Positions 26,657 through 35,264 of a DNA stretch of 64,000 nucleotides are shown here, in pieces. Position 1 is the stretch's first letter. The number at the start of each line of letters is the position of its first letter. The position numbers and the translations under genes are program-made. The DNA comes from Sandaracinaceae bacterium (GTDB taxonomy: Bacteria; Myxococcota_A; Polyangia; Polyangiales; Houyiibacteriaceae): positions 320,661 to 384,660 of the forward strand of contig JACKEJ010000012.1 in assembly GCA_020633055.1 (NCBI GenBank). Reading direction: 5' to 3'. The notes under the pieces were generated by a model. The model was not told where the DNA came from and made no database searches. It saw only the letters and a program-made list of their open reading frames with translations.

Positions 26657-29600
26657 TCACTCCGCGGGGGAGCTCCCCAGGCCCGGGTCCGAGATGAGCG
26701 CGTCGGCGGGGCCGTCCGGCTCTTCCGGCTCTTCGTCCGGCTTCTCGCCCTTCAGCCAGTGCATGAAGTTGCCCACGCCGCGCGTCGCGTCATCCAGCGC
26801 CATGTACGCGGCGGGGATCAGAAGCAGCGTGATGAACGTCGCGAAGAGCACCCCGAACCCGAGGCTGATGGCCATGGGGATGAGGAAGCGCGCCTGCACG
26901 CTGGTCTCGGAGATCATCGGCGCCAAGCCGAAGAAGGTCGTGAGCGAGGTCAGCAGGATGGGCCGGAAGCGACGGGCGCCGCCCATCAGCGTGGCGCGCC
27001 AGATGTCGTGGCCTTCTCGTCGGAATTCGTTCGTCGCGTCCACCAAGATGAGCGAGTCGTTCACCACGACGCCCGCGAGCGCCACGATGCCCATCTGGCT
27101 CATGATGCTGAGGTCGTAGCCCATCACCACGTGGCCCCACACCGCGCCGATGAAGCCGAATGGGATGGCGAGCAGCACGAGCAGCGGCTGCGCGTAACTC
27201 TTGAAGGCCACCGCGAGGAGCGCGTACATCGCGAAGAGCGCGAATGCGAAGCCCATCAGGAGCGAGCTCATGGTCTCGGCCTGACGCTGCTGTTCCCCGC
27301 CGAGGCTGTGGGTCAGCCCGGGGATGTCGCGCTCCAGCTGCGCCACCTCGCCAGCGACGATGCGCTGGACGATCTCACCTGCGTTGGTGTCGCCGTCTTC
27401 CACGTCCGCCGTGACCGTGATGGTCTGACGCCCGTCCGTGCGCCGGATGACGGTGTAGGCGCGCCCGCGCTCCACGTGCGCCGCCTGCGCCAGGGGCACC
27501 TCGACGCCGCTCGGCGAGCGCACCATCATCTGCTCCATCTCGTAGAGCGACACGCGGTCCTCGCGCGGGCGCCTGACGAACACCCGCACCTCGTCGCGTC
27601 CGCGCTGCTGGCGGACGGCCTCGGTGCCGTAGTAGGCAGCGCGCACCTGCCGGGCCAGGTCGGCCTCGGTGAAGCCCATGGCGCGCCCTTCGGCGGTCAA
27701 CGTGAAGTCCAGCTGCTCCTTGCCCACGGCCACGCCGCTGTCGATGTCGCGCAGGCCCGAGTAGGCGCGGATCTCGTCGGCCAGCCGGCGCGCGGCGGCC
27801 TCCAGCACGGTGCTGTCCTCGTGGATCAGCTCGATGGCCACCGGCGATCCGGGTTGCACGCCCACGTCGTAGTTGAAGACCAGCGAGTCCACACCTGGGA
27901 TGTCCGCCACCTGCGCGCGCCAGTCGCGCACGATCTCGGAGGTGGTCACGGCGCGCTGCTCTTGGCCCACCATGTAGAACATGACCGTGCCCAGGTTGCT
28001 GCCGAAGACGCCCGCGCCCCCCGTGACGTCGGGCTCGAGCGAGGTGTTGGCCCCAATGTCCAGGTAGATACCCCGCGAGATGGTCCCACCCTCGTTGCTC
28101 TGGTGTTGCTCGATGAGCGACTCGGCCACGCCAGCGATCTGTTCCAGGGCCCGACGGGTGTCCGCGATGGGCGTGCCCACCGGCATCTTCAGCATCACGG
28201 TGATCACGTCGCCAGCGGTCTTGGGCAGGAAGGAGAAGCCCACTCTTCCGCCAGCGATCAACCCCACGGAACCCATCATCAACGCGATGCCCGACACGAG
28301 CGTCACGTAGCGCCAGCGCAGCGCGAGCTTGAGCGTGGGTAGGTAGGTGCGCTGGATGATGAACTCGAGGAAGCGCGCGACCTGCTTGCTGGGCAGCAGC
28401 TGGAGCGGGATGAGGATGAAGAAGAGCGACTTCTCCATCAGCCACGGCATCTTGTGAGAGAGGTGGGCCGGTAGGACGAAGAGAGACTCCGCCAGGGAGA
28501 TGAGCAGCACCAGGATGACGACGATGGGCAGCACGCGGAAGAACTTGCCCATGACGCCCGGCACGAAGAGCATCGGCATGAACGCGATGCACGTGGTGAG
28601 GATGGAGAACACCACGGGCGTGCCCACGCTCGAGACGCCCTTGATGGCCGCGTCCTTGCGCGAGAAGCCCTTCTCCCGCAGCGAGTAGATCGACTCGCCC
28701 ACGACGATGGCGTCGTCCACGACCATGCCCAGCGTCACGATGAACGCGAAGAGCGAGATCATGTTGATGGACACCTCGGCGGGGTCGAAGAAGATGATCG
28801 ATCCGGCGAACGAGATGGGGATGCCGAGCGTCACCCAGAAGGCCAGGCGCGCCTCGAGCAACAGACCCAAGATGAGCAACACCAGCACGAGGCCTTGCAG
28901 CGCGTTGCGTCGCAGGAGGTCGATGCGGTCGGCGTACATCTCGCTCATGTCCGCCCAGGTGGTGATGTGTACGCCCGGGGGGAGCTGCTGCGACGCGCGT
29001 TCGGCGTACTCCTTCACGGCGGCCGCGACGTCGAGCGGGGTCTCGTTGCCGACGCGGAACGCGCTGATCATCACGGCCCGCTGGCCGTTGAAGCGCACCG
29101 CGCGCTCGTCCTCGGCGAATCCGTCCCGGATGTTGGCGATGTCGCGCAGCAGCAGCTGTGTCCCGTCGGGTCGGGCCAGGACCGCGATGTCCCCGAACTC
29201 CGCGCCGCGGTCGCGCCGCTCGGTGGTGCGCAGCAGGACCTCTCCGGCGGTCGTCCGCACCGTGCCCGCGGGCAGCTCGATCGACGCGGCGCGCACGCGG
29301 TTCGCGATGTCGTCGATGGTGAGCCCGTACTGGCGCAGCCGGTCCTCGGGCACCTCGATGCTGATCTCGAGCTCGCGCGTGCCGCCAATCTCCACGTAGG
29401 TCACGCGCGGGTCCGAGAGCAGGTCGCGCCGGGTGTCCTCTGCCAAGGAGCGCAGCGTGCCCTCCTCGAGGTCACCGTAGAGCACTAGGCTGATGGCCTG
29501 GGTGCGGTTCGAGATGAGGCTCACCACGGGGCGCTCGGCGTCCTGCGGGAACGACGTGATGCGGTCGACGGCGCTCTTCGCGTCGTTCAGTCCGCGGTCT

Positions 29601-29995
29601 TGATCGGCCCCCAGCTGCAGCTCCACGAGCACCAAGCCGTTGCCCTCGTAGGCCGCCGAGCGTACCTCCTTCACGCCGTCGAGACCCTGCACGGCTTCTT
29701 CGACCGCGAGGATGATGGACTGCTCGATCTCCGCTGGGCTCGCGCCCGGGTACACGACGGAGATGGAGATGGTGTCGAGCTCGACCTCGGGGAACACCTC
29801 CTGACGCACGGACAAGAGCGCCAGCAGGCCGCCGAGCACCAGCACGAACATGAGCACGTTGGCGGCCACGCCGTTGCGCGCCATCCACGCGACGGGGCCC
29901 GTGATGCCTTCCGAGTGCCCGTCCTTGCGCTCGTCGAGCGGGACGTTGGGGTCCGGCGGCGGGAGATCGCTCGGATCGATGGGCGTCTGGCTCAC
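26657..29995 (-). CDS. RND-family efflux pump inner-membrane subunit (AcrB/HAE1 type)
   Basis: A 1112 aa proton-driven transporter of the resistance-nodulation-division superfamily, forming the inner-membrane trimer of a tripartite pump. It has twelve expected transmembrane helices in two halves with two large periplasmic loops. Typical motifs are FVLVLGGLLALLSVRQEVFP after the N-terminal region, MVVDDAIVVGESIYSLREKG and, in the second half, AGVVVNDSLILVDATNEFR. The N-terminus carries an extra 30-residue polar stretch and the C-terminus an acidic tail (DEEPEEPDGPADA). Its start overlaps the adaptor gene stop by 4 nt (ATGA). The substrate is not predictable. Confidence 0.94.
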   Translation of the reverse strand: MSQTPIDPSDLPPPDPNVPLDERKDGHSEGITGPVAWMARNGVAANVLMFVLVLGGLLALLSVRQEVFPEVELDTISISVVYPGASPAEIEQSIILAVEEAVQGLDGVKEVRSAAYEGNGLVLVELQLGADQDRGLNDAKSAVDRITSFPQDAERPVVSLISNRTQAISLVLYGDLEEGTLRSLAEDTRRDLLSDPRVTYVEIGGTRELEISIEVPEDRLRQYGLTIDDIANRVRAASIELPAGTVRTTAGEVLLRTTERRDRGAEFGDIAVLARPDGTQLLLRDIANIRDGFAEDERAVRFNGQRAVMISAFRVGNETPLDVAAAVKEYAERASQQLPPGVHITTWADMSEMYADRIDLLRRNALQGLVLVLLILGLLLEARLAFWVTLGIPISFAGSIIFFDPAEVSINMISLFAFIVTLGMVVDDAIVVGESIYSLREKGFSRKDAAIKGVSSVGTPVVFSILTTCIAFMPMLFVPGVMGKFFRVLPIVVILVLLISLAESLFVLPAHLSHKMPWLMEKSLFFILIPLQLLPSKQVARFLEFIIQRTYLPTLKLALRWRYVTLVSGIALMMGSVGLIAGGRVGFSFLPKTAGDVITVMLKMPVGTPIADTRRALEQIAGVAESLIEQHQSNEGGTISRGIYLDIGANTSLEPDVTGGAGVFGSNLGTVMFYMVGQEQRAVTTSEIVRDWRAQVADIPGVDSLVFNYDVGVQPGSPVAIELIHEDSTVLEAAARRLADEIRAYSGLRDIDSGVAVGKEQLDFTLTAEGRAMGFTEADLARQVRAAYYGTEAVRQQRGRDEVRVFVRRPREDRVSLYEMEQMMVRSPSGVEVPLAQAAHVERGRAYTVIRRTDGRQTITVTADVEDGDTNAGEIVQRIVAGEVAQLERDIPGLTHSLGGEQQRQAETMSSLLMGFAFALFAMYALLAVAFKSYAQPLLVLLAIPFGFIGAVWGHVVMGYDLSIMSQMGIVALAGVVVNDSLILVDATNEFRREGHDIWRATLMGGARRFRPILLTSLTTFFGLAPMISETSVQARFLIPMAISLGFGVLFATFITLLLIPAAYMALDDATRGVGNFMHWLKGEKPDEEPEEPDGPADALISDPGLGSSPAE

Positions 29996-31224
29996 GGGGT
30001 CCCCTGGGTGGCGTCTGCCTCGTTTGCGTCGGGGGACGCCTGCGCGGTGGTGGTCGGCGCGCTGCCGGCCGTGCGCAGCCGCATGCCGGGGAGGGCGGTG
30101 CCAACCTGGCTGCGGATCACACGGTCACCCGCGTCGAGCCCGGTGCTGACCATGACCGAGTCCGGTAGGCCCCACACCACGCTCACGCGACGTGTCTCGA
30201 GGGTGTCGTCGGCGCTCATGACGTACACCACGTTGCCCTCGTGCACGGCCGCTCGCGGCACTTCGATGACGTCCTCGAGCGGCGGGGCGTCGATCTCGAC
30301 GCCCACGAACGAACCCAGCAGCAGGGGGACGGGCCCGTCGAGGGGGTCCGGGATGGAGACGATCACGCGCGCCATCGCGCCGTTGGGGTCCAGGTCGGGC
30401 AGCAAGCGCACCACACGGCCGGTGCGCTCCACGCGCTGTCCCCCGACGTCCTGGACCACCGTCGCCTCGGACCCTTCGCTCTCCGAAACCACGATACTTG
30501 CGAGGGACGCGACGGGCACGCTCACCTGGATCCAGAACTCGTCGGTCCCCACCAATGTGGCGAGCTGCGACTGCGGCCCGACGACCTGGCCGACCTCGAC
30601 CGCCTCCGTGGTGACCATGGCGTTGAAGGGCGCGCGGATGGTGGTGCGCGACAGGTTCAGGCGCGCCCGCTCGACGGAGCTGTTGGCGGCCACCACGCCC
30701 ACCTGGGCCGTGCGCAGCTGCGGGTCGCGCGTGGCGAGGGCGCGGCCACTCTCCCCGGCCTCGGGGTCGCCGAAGGAGGCCCACTCGCGCTGGGCGACCG
30801 CTTGCCGGCCACGCTCCATCTGGAGCTCGAGCTCGGCGCGGTTGACCTCCGCCGTGCTCGCCTCGACGGCCAGGCGATAGTCGCGGGCGTCGATGCGCAG
30901 CAGCGTGTCGTTGGCCCGCACCCTCCCGCCCGCGACGAGCTGCTCGTGGTGCCAGCGCACACGACCGCCCACTTCGGGGATGACGACGACCTGGCGTGCT
31001 GGACGCACCGTGCCCTGGGCGCGAATGCGCACCTCGTGCGTGGCGCGCGCGACCGTGGTGACCTCCACCAGGATGCCCTCGTCGACGCGCTCCACGCGCT
31101 CGGCCTCGGGCCTGGTGTTCTTCATGTAGGTGAAGAACCCGGCCGCCATCCCGAGCACGAGCAGGATGAGGAGCAAGGAGACCAGCGCGCGACCTTTCTC
31201 GCTGCGAGAACGTGGGTTGGTCAT
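29992..31224 (-). CDS. RND efflux periplasmic adaptor (HlyD/MFP family)
   Basis: A 410 aa membrane-fusion protein linking the RND pump to the outer-membrane channel. The N-terminal transmembrane anchor is ALVSLLLILLVLGMAAGFF (about 12-30). A biotinyl-lipoyl-like beta domain (GTVRPARQVVVIPEVGGRV) follows, then a helical hairpin around EASTAEVNRAELELQMERG with its second strand half at RTTIRAPFNAMVTTEAVEVG. A beta-barrel region and an Ala/Pro-rich C-terminal tail complete it. The order and spacing are normal for the family. It overlaps genes on both sides by 4 nt, showing tight co-translation of the pump components. Confidence 0.93.
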   Translation of the reverse strand: MTNPRSRSEKGRALVSLLLILLVLGMAAGFFTYMKNTRPEAERVERVDEGILVEVTTVARATHEVRIRAQGTVRPARQVVVIPEVGGRVRWHHEQLVAGGRVRANDTLLRIDARDYRLAVEASTAEVNRAELELQMERGRQAVAQREWASFGDPEAGESGRALATRDPQLRTAQVGVVAANSSVERARLNLSRTTIRAPFNAMVTTEAVEVGQVVGPQSQLATLVGTDEFWIQVSVPVASLASIVVSESEGSEATVVQDVGGQRVERTGRVVRLLPDLDPNGAMARVIVSIPDPLDGPVPLLLGSFVGVEIDAPPLEDVIEVPRAAVHEGNVVYVMSADDTLETRRVSVVWGLPDSVMVSTGLDAGDRVIRSQVGTALPGMRLRTAGSAPTTTAQASPDANEADATQGTP

Positions 31225-32750
31225 GGCGTGTTGCTTTCAGCTTCTTCGATGAGGGAGTCGGCCCAGGTGCCGCCGAGCGCCCGGTGGAGTTGGATGCGGT
31301 GGGAGAGCAGTTGCCGCCGCGCGTCCAGCAGCGCGGCCTGGGCGCCTTGGTGCATGGCGATGGCGGTCAGGACCGGCAGGAAGTCGCTCAGGCCCTGGCG
31401 ATAACGTGCCTGCGCCGCGTCGAGCGTGGCAGCGGTGAGCTCGAGGCGACGCTCGAGGTGCTGGAGCCGCACCCGCTCTTGGCGCTCCTGGACGAGGGCG
31501 GCCTCCACCTCCACCAGCGCGTGCAAGATGACGTCGTGGAAGTTCTCGACCGCCTCGGCGACGCGCGCCCGCTCGAGCTCGACCATGCCGCGTCCGCGGA
31601 AGCCGTCGAAGAGCGGCACCGAGAGCTGAGCGCTGGCCTGGTACGTGAAGCCATGCACGGCGCCCGTGAAGCGGCTGGCGTCGAAGCCGGGGATGCTGTT
31701 CTCGCCCGGCTCGATGATCTCCGAGTCACTCCAGCTGTAGGTGGGCGTGAACTGCAGCACGATGGTGGGCAGCCGCTGGGCGATGGCCACGCTGACGCGG
31801 CGGTCGCTCGCCTCGATGCGACGGGCCGCCGCACGGACGTCTGGCCGGTTCATCAGCAGCGACGCTGGGAACTGTGCGTCTGGGGGAGCTGGCAGGTCGG
31901 GCAGGGTGCCCGCCGCCTCGGGGAACGGACTGCTCGGCGCCTCACCAATGAGGATGGACAGGCGCTGACGCAGGACCTCCTCCGTGCCCGAGAGGAGCGC
32001 CAGCTGCGCATCTGCGTCAGCGACTTGCACGCGTTGCTGGTGCACGTCCACGGCGCTCGCGAGCCCCTGGTTGAAGCGCAGCTCGACGAGCTCTTGGTAC
32101 GTCTGGTTGGTCTGCTGTTGCTCGGTCAGCAGGTCGCGCTGGGCGCGCACGGAGCGCAGGTCGAACCACGCCTCGGTGATGGACGCGACGAGCGTGATGT
32201 AGGCTGCCTGCGCGTCCAGGCGCATGGCCTCCGCGTCCAAGCGCGCAGCCTCGGCCTCGCGGCTGCGGCGGGCCCACAGGTCCACTTCGTAGCTGACTGG
32301 GAGCGACGCGCTGACCGTCATGGTGCGGGTGTTGCCTTGGAAGGCGCTGCGCTGCGTTCCCACACCGAAGCGCGCATCGAAGCTGAGCTGTGGGAAGCGG
32401 GACGCGCGAGCGATCTCGGCCATGGCCTCGGCTTGCCGCACGCGCGCGCGCATGGAGTTGAGCGAGAGGTTGATGGCCAGCGCGCGGCGGACCAGCGCGT
32501 CGAGCGCAGGATCTCCCAGCTGGTCCCACCACGGAGCGCTGATCTCGGTGGCCTCGCGCGCGCCCGGAGGAGGCGGCACGGCACCCGCGGTGAGGCTCGC
32601 GTCGGCGTCCTCCGCCCCGGACCCCTGAGAGGAGTAGCCCTCCGGCAGCGGATGCGCCGGCTGGGGATCGCGCAGCCGCTGGTACACGCAGCCAGGCGTC
32701 AACAGGCCGAGCGCAACGCTGCCGAGGATCGCGACGCGGGTTCTGGTCAT
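31221..32750 (-). CDS. Outer-membrane efflux lipoprotein (TolC/OprM type)
   Basis: A 509 aa outer-membrane factor. The ATG at 32748-32750 gives a lipoprotein signal (AILGSVALGLLTPG-C), as in OprM-like channels; the frame remains open upstream without a matching start. Two repeats of the efflux-channel fold show long helices (SLNSMRARVRQAEAMAEIAR, AQAALLDARRQLLSHRIQLH). WWDQLGDPALDALVRRAL and MNRPDVRAAARRIEASDRR are typical family segments. It forms the exit duct for the adaptor and RND pump encoded downstream. Its ATG overlaps the tetR stop by 4 nt. Confidence 0.93.
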   Translation of the reverse strand: MTRTRVAILGSVALGLLTPGCVYQRLRDPQPAHPLPEGYSSQGSGAEDADASLTAGAVPPPPGAREATEISAPWWDQLGDPALDALVRRALAINLSLNSMRARVRQAEAMAEIARASRFPQLSFDARFGVGTQRSAFQGNTRTMTVSASLPVSYEVDLWARRSREAEAARLDAEAMRLDAQAAYITLVASITEAWFDLRSVRAQRDLLTEQQQTNQTYQELVELRFNQGLASAVDVHQQRVQVADADAQLALLSGTEEVLRQRLSILIGEAPSSPFPEAAGTLPDLPAPPDAQFPASLLMNRPDVRAAARRIEASDRRVSVAIAQRLPTIVLQFTPTYSWSDSEIIEPGENSIPGFDASRFTGAVHGFTYQASAQLSVPLFDGFRGRGMVELERARVAEAVENFHDVILHALVEVEAALVQERQERVRLQHLERRLELTAATLDAAQARYRQGLSDFLPVLTAIAMHQGAQAALLDARRQLLSHRIQLHRALGGTWADSLIEEAESNTP

Positions 32751-33427
32751 CCGATGGGCCCAGCTTTCGGCCCGGCGATGGCGCGCAGGCTCTGTTGGAT
32801 GTGGAACGGGACGATGGCGTCCATGTCGATCGGGAAGGGCAGGCGCTTGCTGAACTCGTCGGCCCCGAGGTGCGCCATGAACACGCCGAGCAGGCTCGTC
32901 CACAGCTGGAGGTTGAGGAGGAAGGGGTCGAGGTCGGCCCGGATGCTGCCGTCCTGCTGACCGAGCCGCGTCGCGTCGAGTCCCAACTTGGTGATCTCAC
33001 CAACGGAGCGGCGGTACTCGGCGAACGACTCGCTGTTGGGGTCGAGGTTCTGCCCTGGCACGCTCCAGCTGATGGCGAACCGGAACATGTGCGGGTGCCG
33101 GACGAACCACTCCGCGTAGGCGTTCAGCATGCTGCCCATCTTCGCCAACCCGACGGACTCCGCGTCGGACGCCGCGCGCAGGAACGGGATGAAGTCCCGC
33201 ATCGAGCGCACCGCGATCTCCGCGCACAAGGCGTCCTTGTTCTGGAAGTACAGGTACAGCGCGCCCTTCGAGAGCTCGGCCCTCCGGGCGACGGCGTCCA
33301 TGGACATCTCCCAGTAGCCCGTCTCGACGACGAACTCCTGGGCCGCAGCCACGATGGCTTCGCGACGCGCTTCACGCTCGCGCTCGCGGCGCGAGGGCAG
33401 CTTGCAGGTGGGGCGGATGGACGACAT
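32747..33427 (-). CDS. TetR-family repressor of the efflux operon
   Basis: A 226 aa transcriptional regulator, first gene of the leftward efflux operon. The N-terminal helix-turn-helix region reads EAIVAAAQEFVVETGYWEMS followed by DAVARRAELSKGALYLYFQN, a clear TetR recognition helix. The C-terminal ligand domain is variable and uninformative. ATG 33427 is preferred; the frame is open to 33484 but the extra 19 residues look non-conserved. A strong inverted repeat at 33496-33522 lies 69 bp upstream, so it probably represses its own operon until an inducing drug or lipid binds. Confidence 0.9.
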   Translation of the reverse strand: MSSIRPTCKLPSRREREREARREAIVAAAQEFVVETGYWEMSMDAVARRAELSKGALYLYFQNKDALCAEIAVRSMRDFIPFLRAASDAESVGLAKMGSMLNAYAEWFVRHPHMFRFAISWSVPGQNLDPNSESFAEYRRSVGEITKLGLDATRLGQQDGSIRADLDPFLLNLQLWTSLLGVFMAHLGADEFSKRLPFPIDMDAIVPFHIQQSLRAIAGPKAGPIG

Positions 33428-33495
33428 GGCGCTGTCGGGGGGGACGGCAGAGCGAGACGTAGCGCCAGCGCCGAGGGCCGGCAAGGAAGTTTTTG

Positions 33496-33522
33496 ACTGC
33501 CGGTCAGTAAATGACCGCTAGT
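33496..33522. promoter_or_regulatory. Inverted-repeat operator, probable TetR binding site
   Basis: ACTGCCGGTCA (33496-33506) and TGACCGCTAGT (33512-33522) are inverted repeats matching at 9 of 11 positions, separated by the AT-rich GTAAA. TGACC/GGTCA arms are common in TetR-family operators. It stands upstream of the tetR-led efflux operon, where it would overlap its promoter. Confidence 0.75.
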
Positions 33523-33601
33523 CGCACGGGATCCCTGCGCCTTCGCGGACTGTGAAGAAATGCAAACGATGTCAGCGGGATACCGACTCCGCCCGGTTCG
33601 G

Positions 33602-33985
33602 TCAGATGCAGACGAGCCCAGAAGGGCTCAGCTCGCACGTCAGCCCTGCGGGGCAGTCCGCGTCGTCGGCGCACTCTTCGAGGCAGAACGCGTTGCGGGC
33701 CTCGTCCGCGCCAGGGGCCACGATGATGCCTTCGCGGTCGACGGGGGTGCACGCGAGCGTGGGCGAACACGGGAAGCGGATCGCGCAGCGCGACGTGCAG
33801 AAACCGGCCCCCGCCGTCGTACCGTTCGGGTCGGCGCGCAGGACGACGCAGTCGAGTCCGACGGTGCACTGCGGGGTACTCTCGCAGGCCTCGAACAATC
33901 TGCGCTCCGTACTGCCCTCGCAAGCGCTCAGCAGGACGGCCACGCAGACCAAGCCCCAGCGGCCGAGGGTGTGCAGCGATGACAC
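33602..33985 (-). CDS. Cysteine-rich lipoprotein
   Basis: A 127 aa predicted lipoprotein. The only reasonable start is the GTG at 33983-33985, giving a signal VSSLHTLGRWGLVCVAVLLSA and the lipobox Cys before EGSTERRL. The mature protein has about nine further cysteines in a pattern such as C-x5-C-x5-C and EECADDADCPAGLTC, resembling the small disulfide-rich modules common in secreted myxobacterial proteins. Disulfides would form in the periplasm or outside. No function is known. It is divergent from the HEAT-repeat lipoprotein gene, with 64 bp between the starts. Confidence 0.75.
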   Translation of the reverse strand: MSSLHTLGRWGLVCVAVLLSACEGSTERRLFEACESTPQCTVGLDCVVLRADPNGTTAGAGFCTSRCAIRFPCSPTLACTPVDREGIIVAPGADEARNAFCLEECADDADCPAGLTCELSPSGLVCI

Positions 33986-34049
33986 GCGGCGACCATACCA
34001 TGCCACTCTCGGCTCGGCGCGCGCCCTAGCAAGTGTCAGACTCTGCAGC

Positions 34050-35264
34050 ATGTCCGGCTGGCCTAGTCGCAGGGGTTCGTCGACAGCCCACCCAGCGTGG
34101 CGTGGCGTCCCCTGGTGTGTGGTGATGGCGCTCGGCGTGGCGGGCTGCGGGAGCGACTCCGACCGCCCCGTCCCGCAATCCCCCGCAGAGCCGCAGGCCG
34201 CGCTGGTGCAGCTGTCCGGGCACGAACGCGAGCGCATCCCCGAGGTGCTCGCCGAGCTCCGTGCGGGGGCCTTCTCGCGTAGCGCGATGGTGCGCGACAA
34301 CGCCCGCATTTTTCTGTTCTTGGCCGAGACCGCATCGGACGACGAGGTGGTCGCGGGGTCGCTGCGCGCCTTGCGCTCGACATGGACGCACAGCCCTCGC
34401 TACGAACGACAGATGGCGCTGCTCACGCCCGAGTACGGGGCCGTCGTGCGGCTCAGGCTCCACGACGAGCGCCCCGTGGTCCAGGCGGCGGCCATCGAAG
34501 CGGCCGAGAAGACGCTGCTGACCGACCCCCCCGACGAGCGCGTGGCCGAGGAGCTGGCGGCGCTCGCGTTGGCCCACCCCGACCCCGCAGGGCGCCTCGC
34601 CGCCCTCGAAGTGCTCTGGAACGTGACGACGCTGCGGACTCACCCCGAGTCGATGCGCCCCTACGTCGATGCCCTCTCGGCCCAGCAGCCCTGGCTGGTT
34701 TCGGCGTCGTTGTTCCGGCTGTCCGGCTTCGGCGCGGCGTATCCCGATGCGGCGAACCTTCGAGCTCGTCTGATCGAGCTGCTCGGGCACGACGACCCCG
34801 GCGTGCGGGGACGGGCTGCCACCACGCTCTCCAGCGTCGTCGGTGTGGCGGACCCCGCGCGCGACGCGGCCGGGCGGGCGATCGAACCGCTCCTGCGGGA
34901 CGAGCACCCGTTCGTGCGCTCCGCCGCCGCGACCGCCCTCGCGTGGCTCGATCAACGCACGGCCGTGCCCGCCATCGTCGCGCTGCTCGACGACTCGGCG
35001 CGCGACACGTACGACCTGCGCGGGTTCACGCGGCTCGATGGGACCCCGGGGTTCCTGCACCACGACGGGTCGCCCTGGTCGCGCGTCGACGACGCCGCCC
35101 TGCGCGCGCTCCAAGCGTTCAGCGCGCGCGTCGGAGGGCGCTTCACCTTCGACATCCAGCAGGACCGCCTCGACGAGTCCTTCGCGTCGGCGCACCGCAC
35201 CGCGCGTGCTTGGTTCGAGACCGCACGCGGCGCGCTGTCCACCGTCCCGTCAGCCGGGCGGTAG
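34050..35264 (+). CDS. HEAT-repeat lipoprotein
   Basis: A 404 aa protein with a lipoprotein signal (VVMALGVAG-C-GSDSD) after the ATG at 34050; upstream in-frame sequence overlaps the divergent lipoprotein gene and is not family-like. The mature part is made of HEAT/PBS-lyase-type helical repeats, for example VVQAAAIEAAEKTLL, PDPAGRLAALEVLW, PGVRGRAATTLSSVV and HPFVRSAAATALAWL. Such arrays are usually protein-binding scaffolds. The C-terminal 80 residues (after DLRGFTRLDGTPGFLHH) look like a different small domain. The last 15 nt overlap the convergent MMPL gene. Confidence 0.85.
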   Translation: MSGWPSRRGSSTAHPAWRGVPWCVVMALGVAGCGSDSDRPVPQSPAEPQAALVQLSGHERERIPEVLAELRAGAFSRSAMVRDNARIFLFLAETASDDEVVAGSLRALRSTWTHSPRYERQMALLTPEYGAVVRLRLHDERPVVQAAAIEAAEKTLLTDPPDERVAEELAALALAHPDPAGRLAALEVLWNVTTLRTHPESMRPYVDALSAQQPWLVSASLFRLSGFGAAYPDAANLRARLIELLGHDDPGVRGRAATTLSSVVGVADPARDAAGRAIEPLLRDEHPFVRSAAATALAWLDQRTAVPAIVALLDDSARDTYDLRGFTRLDGTPGFLHHDGSPWSRVDDAALRALQAFSARVGGRFTFDIQQDRLDESFASAHRTARAWFETARGALSTVPSAGR

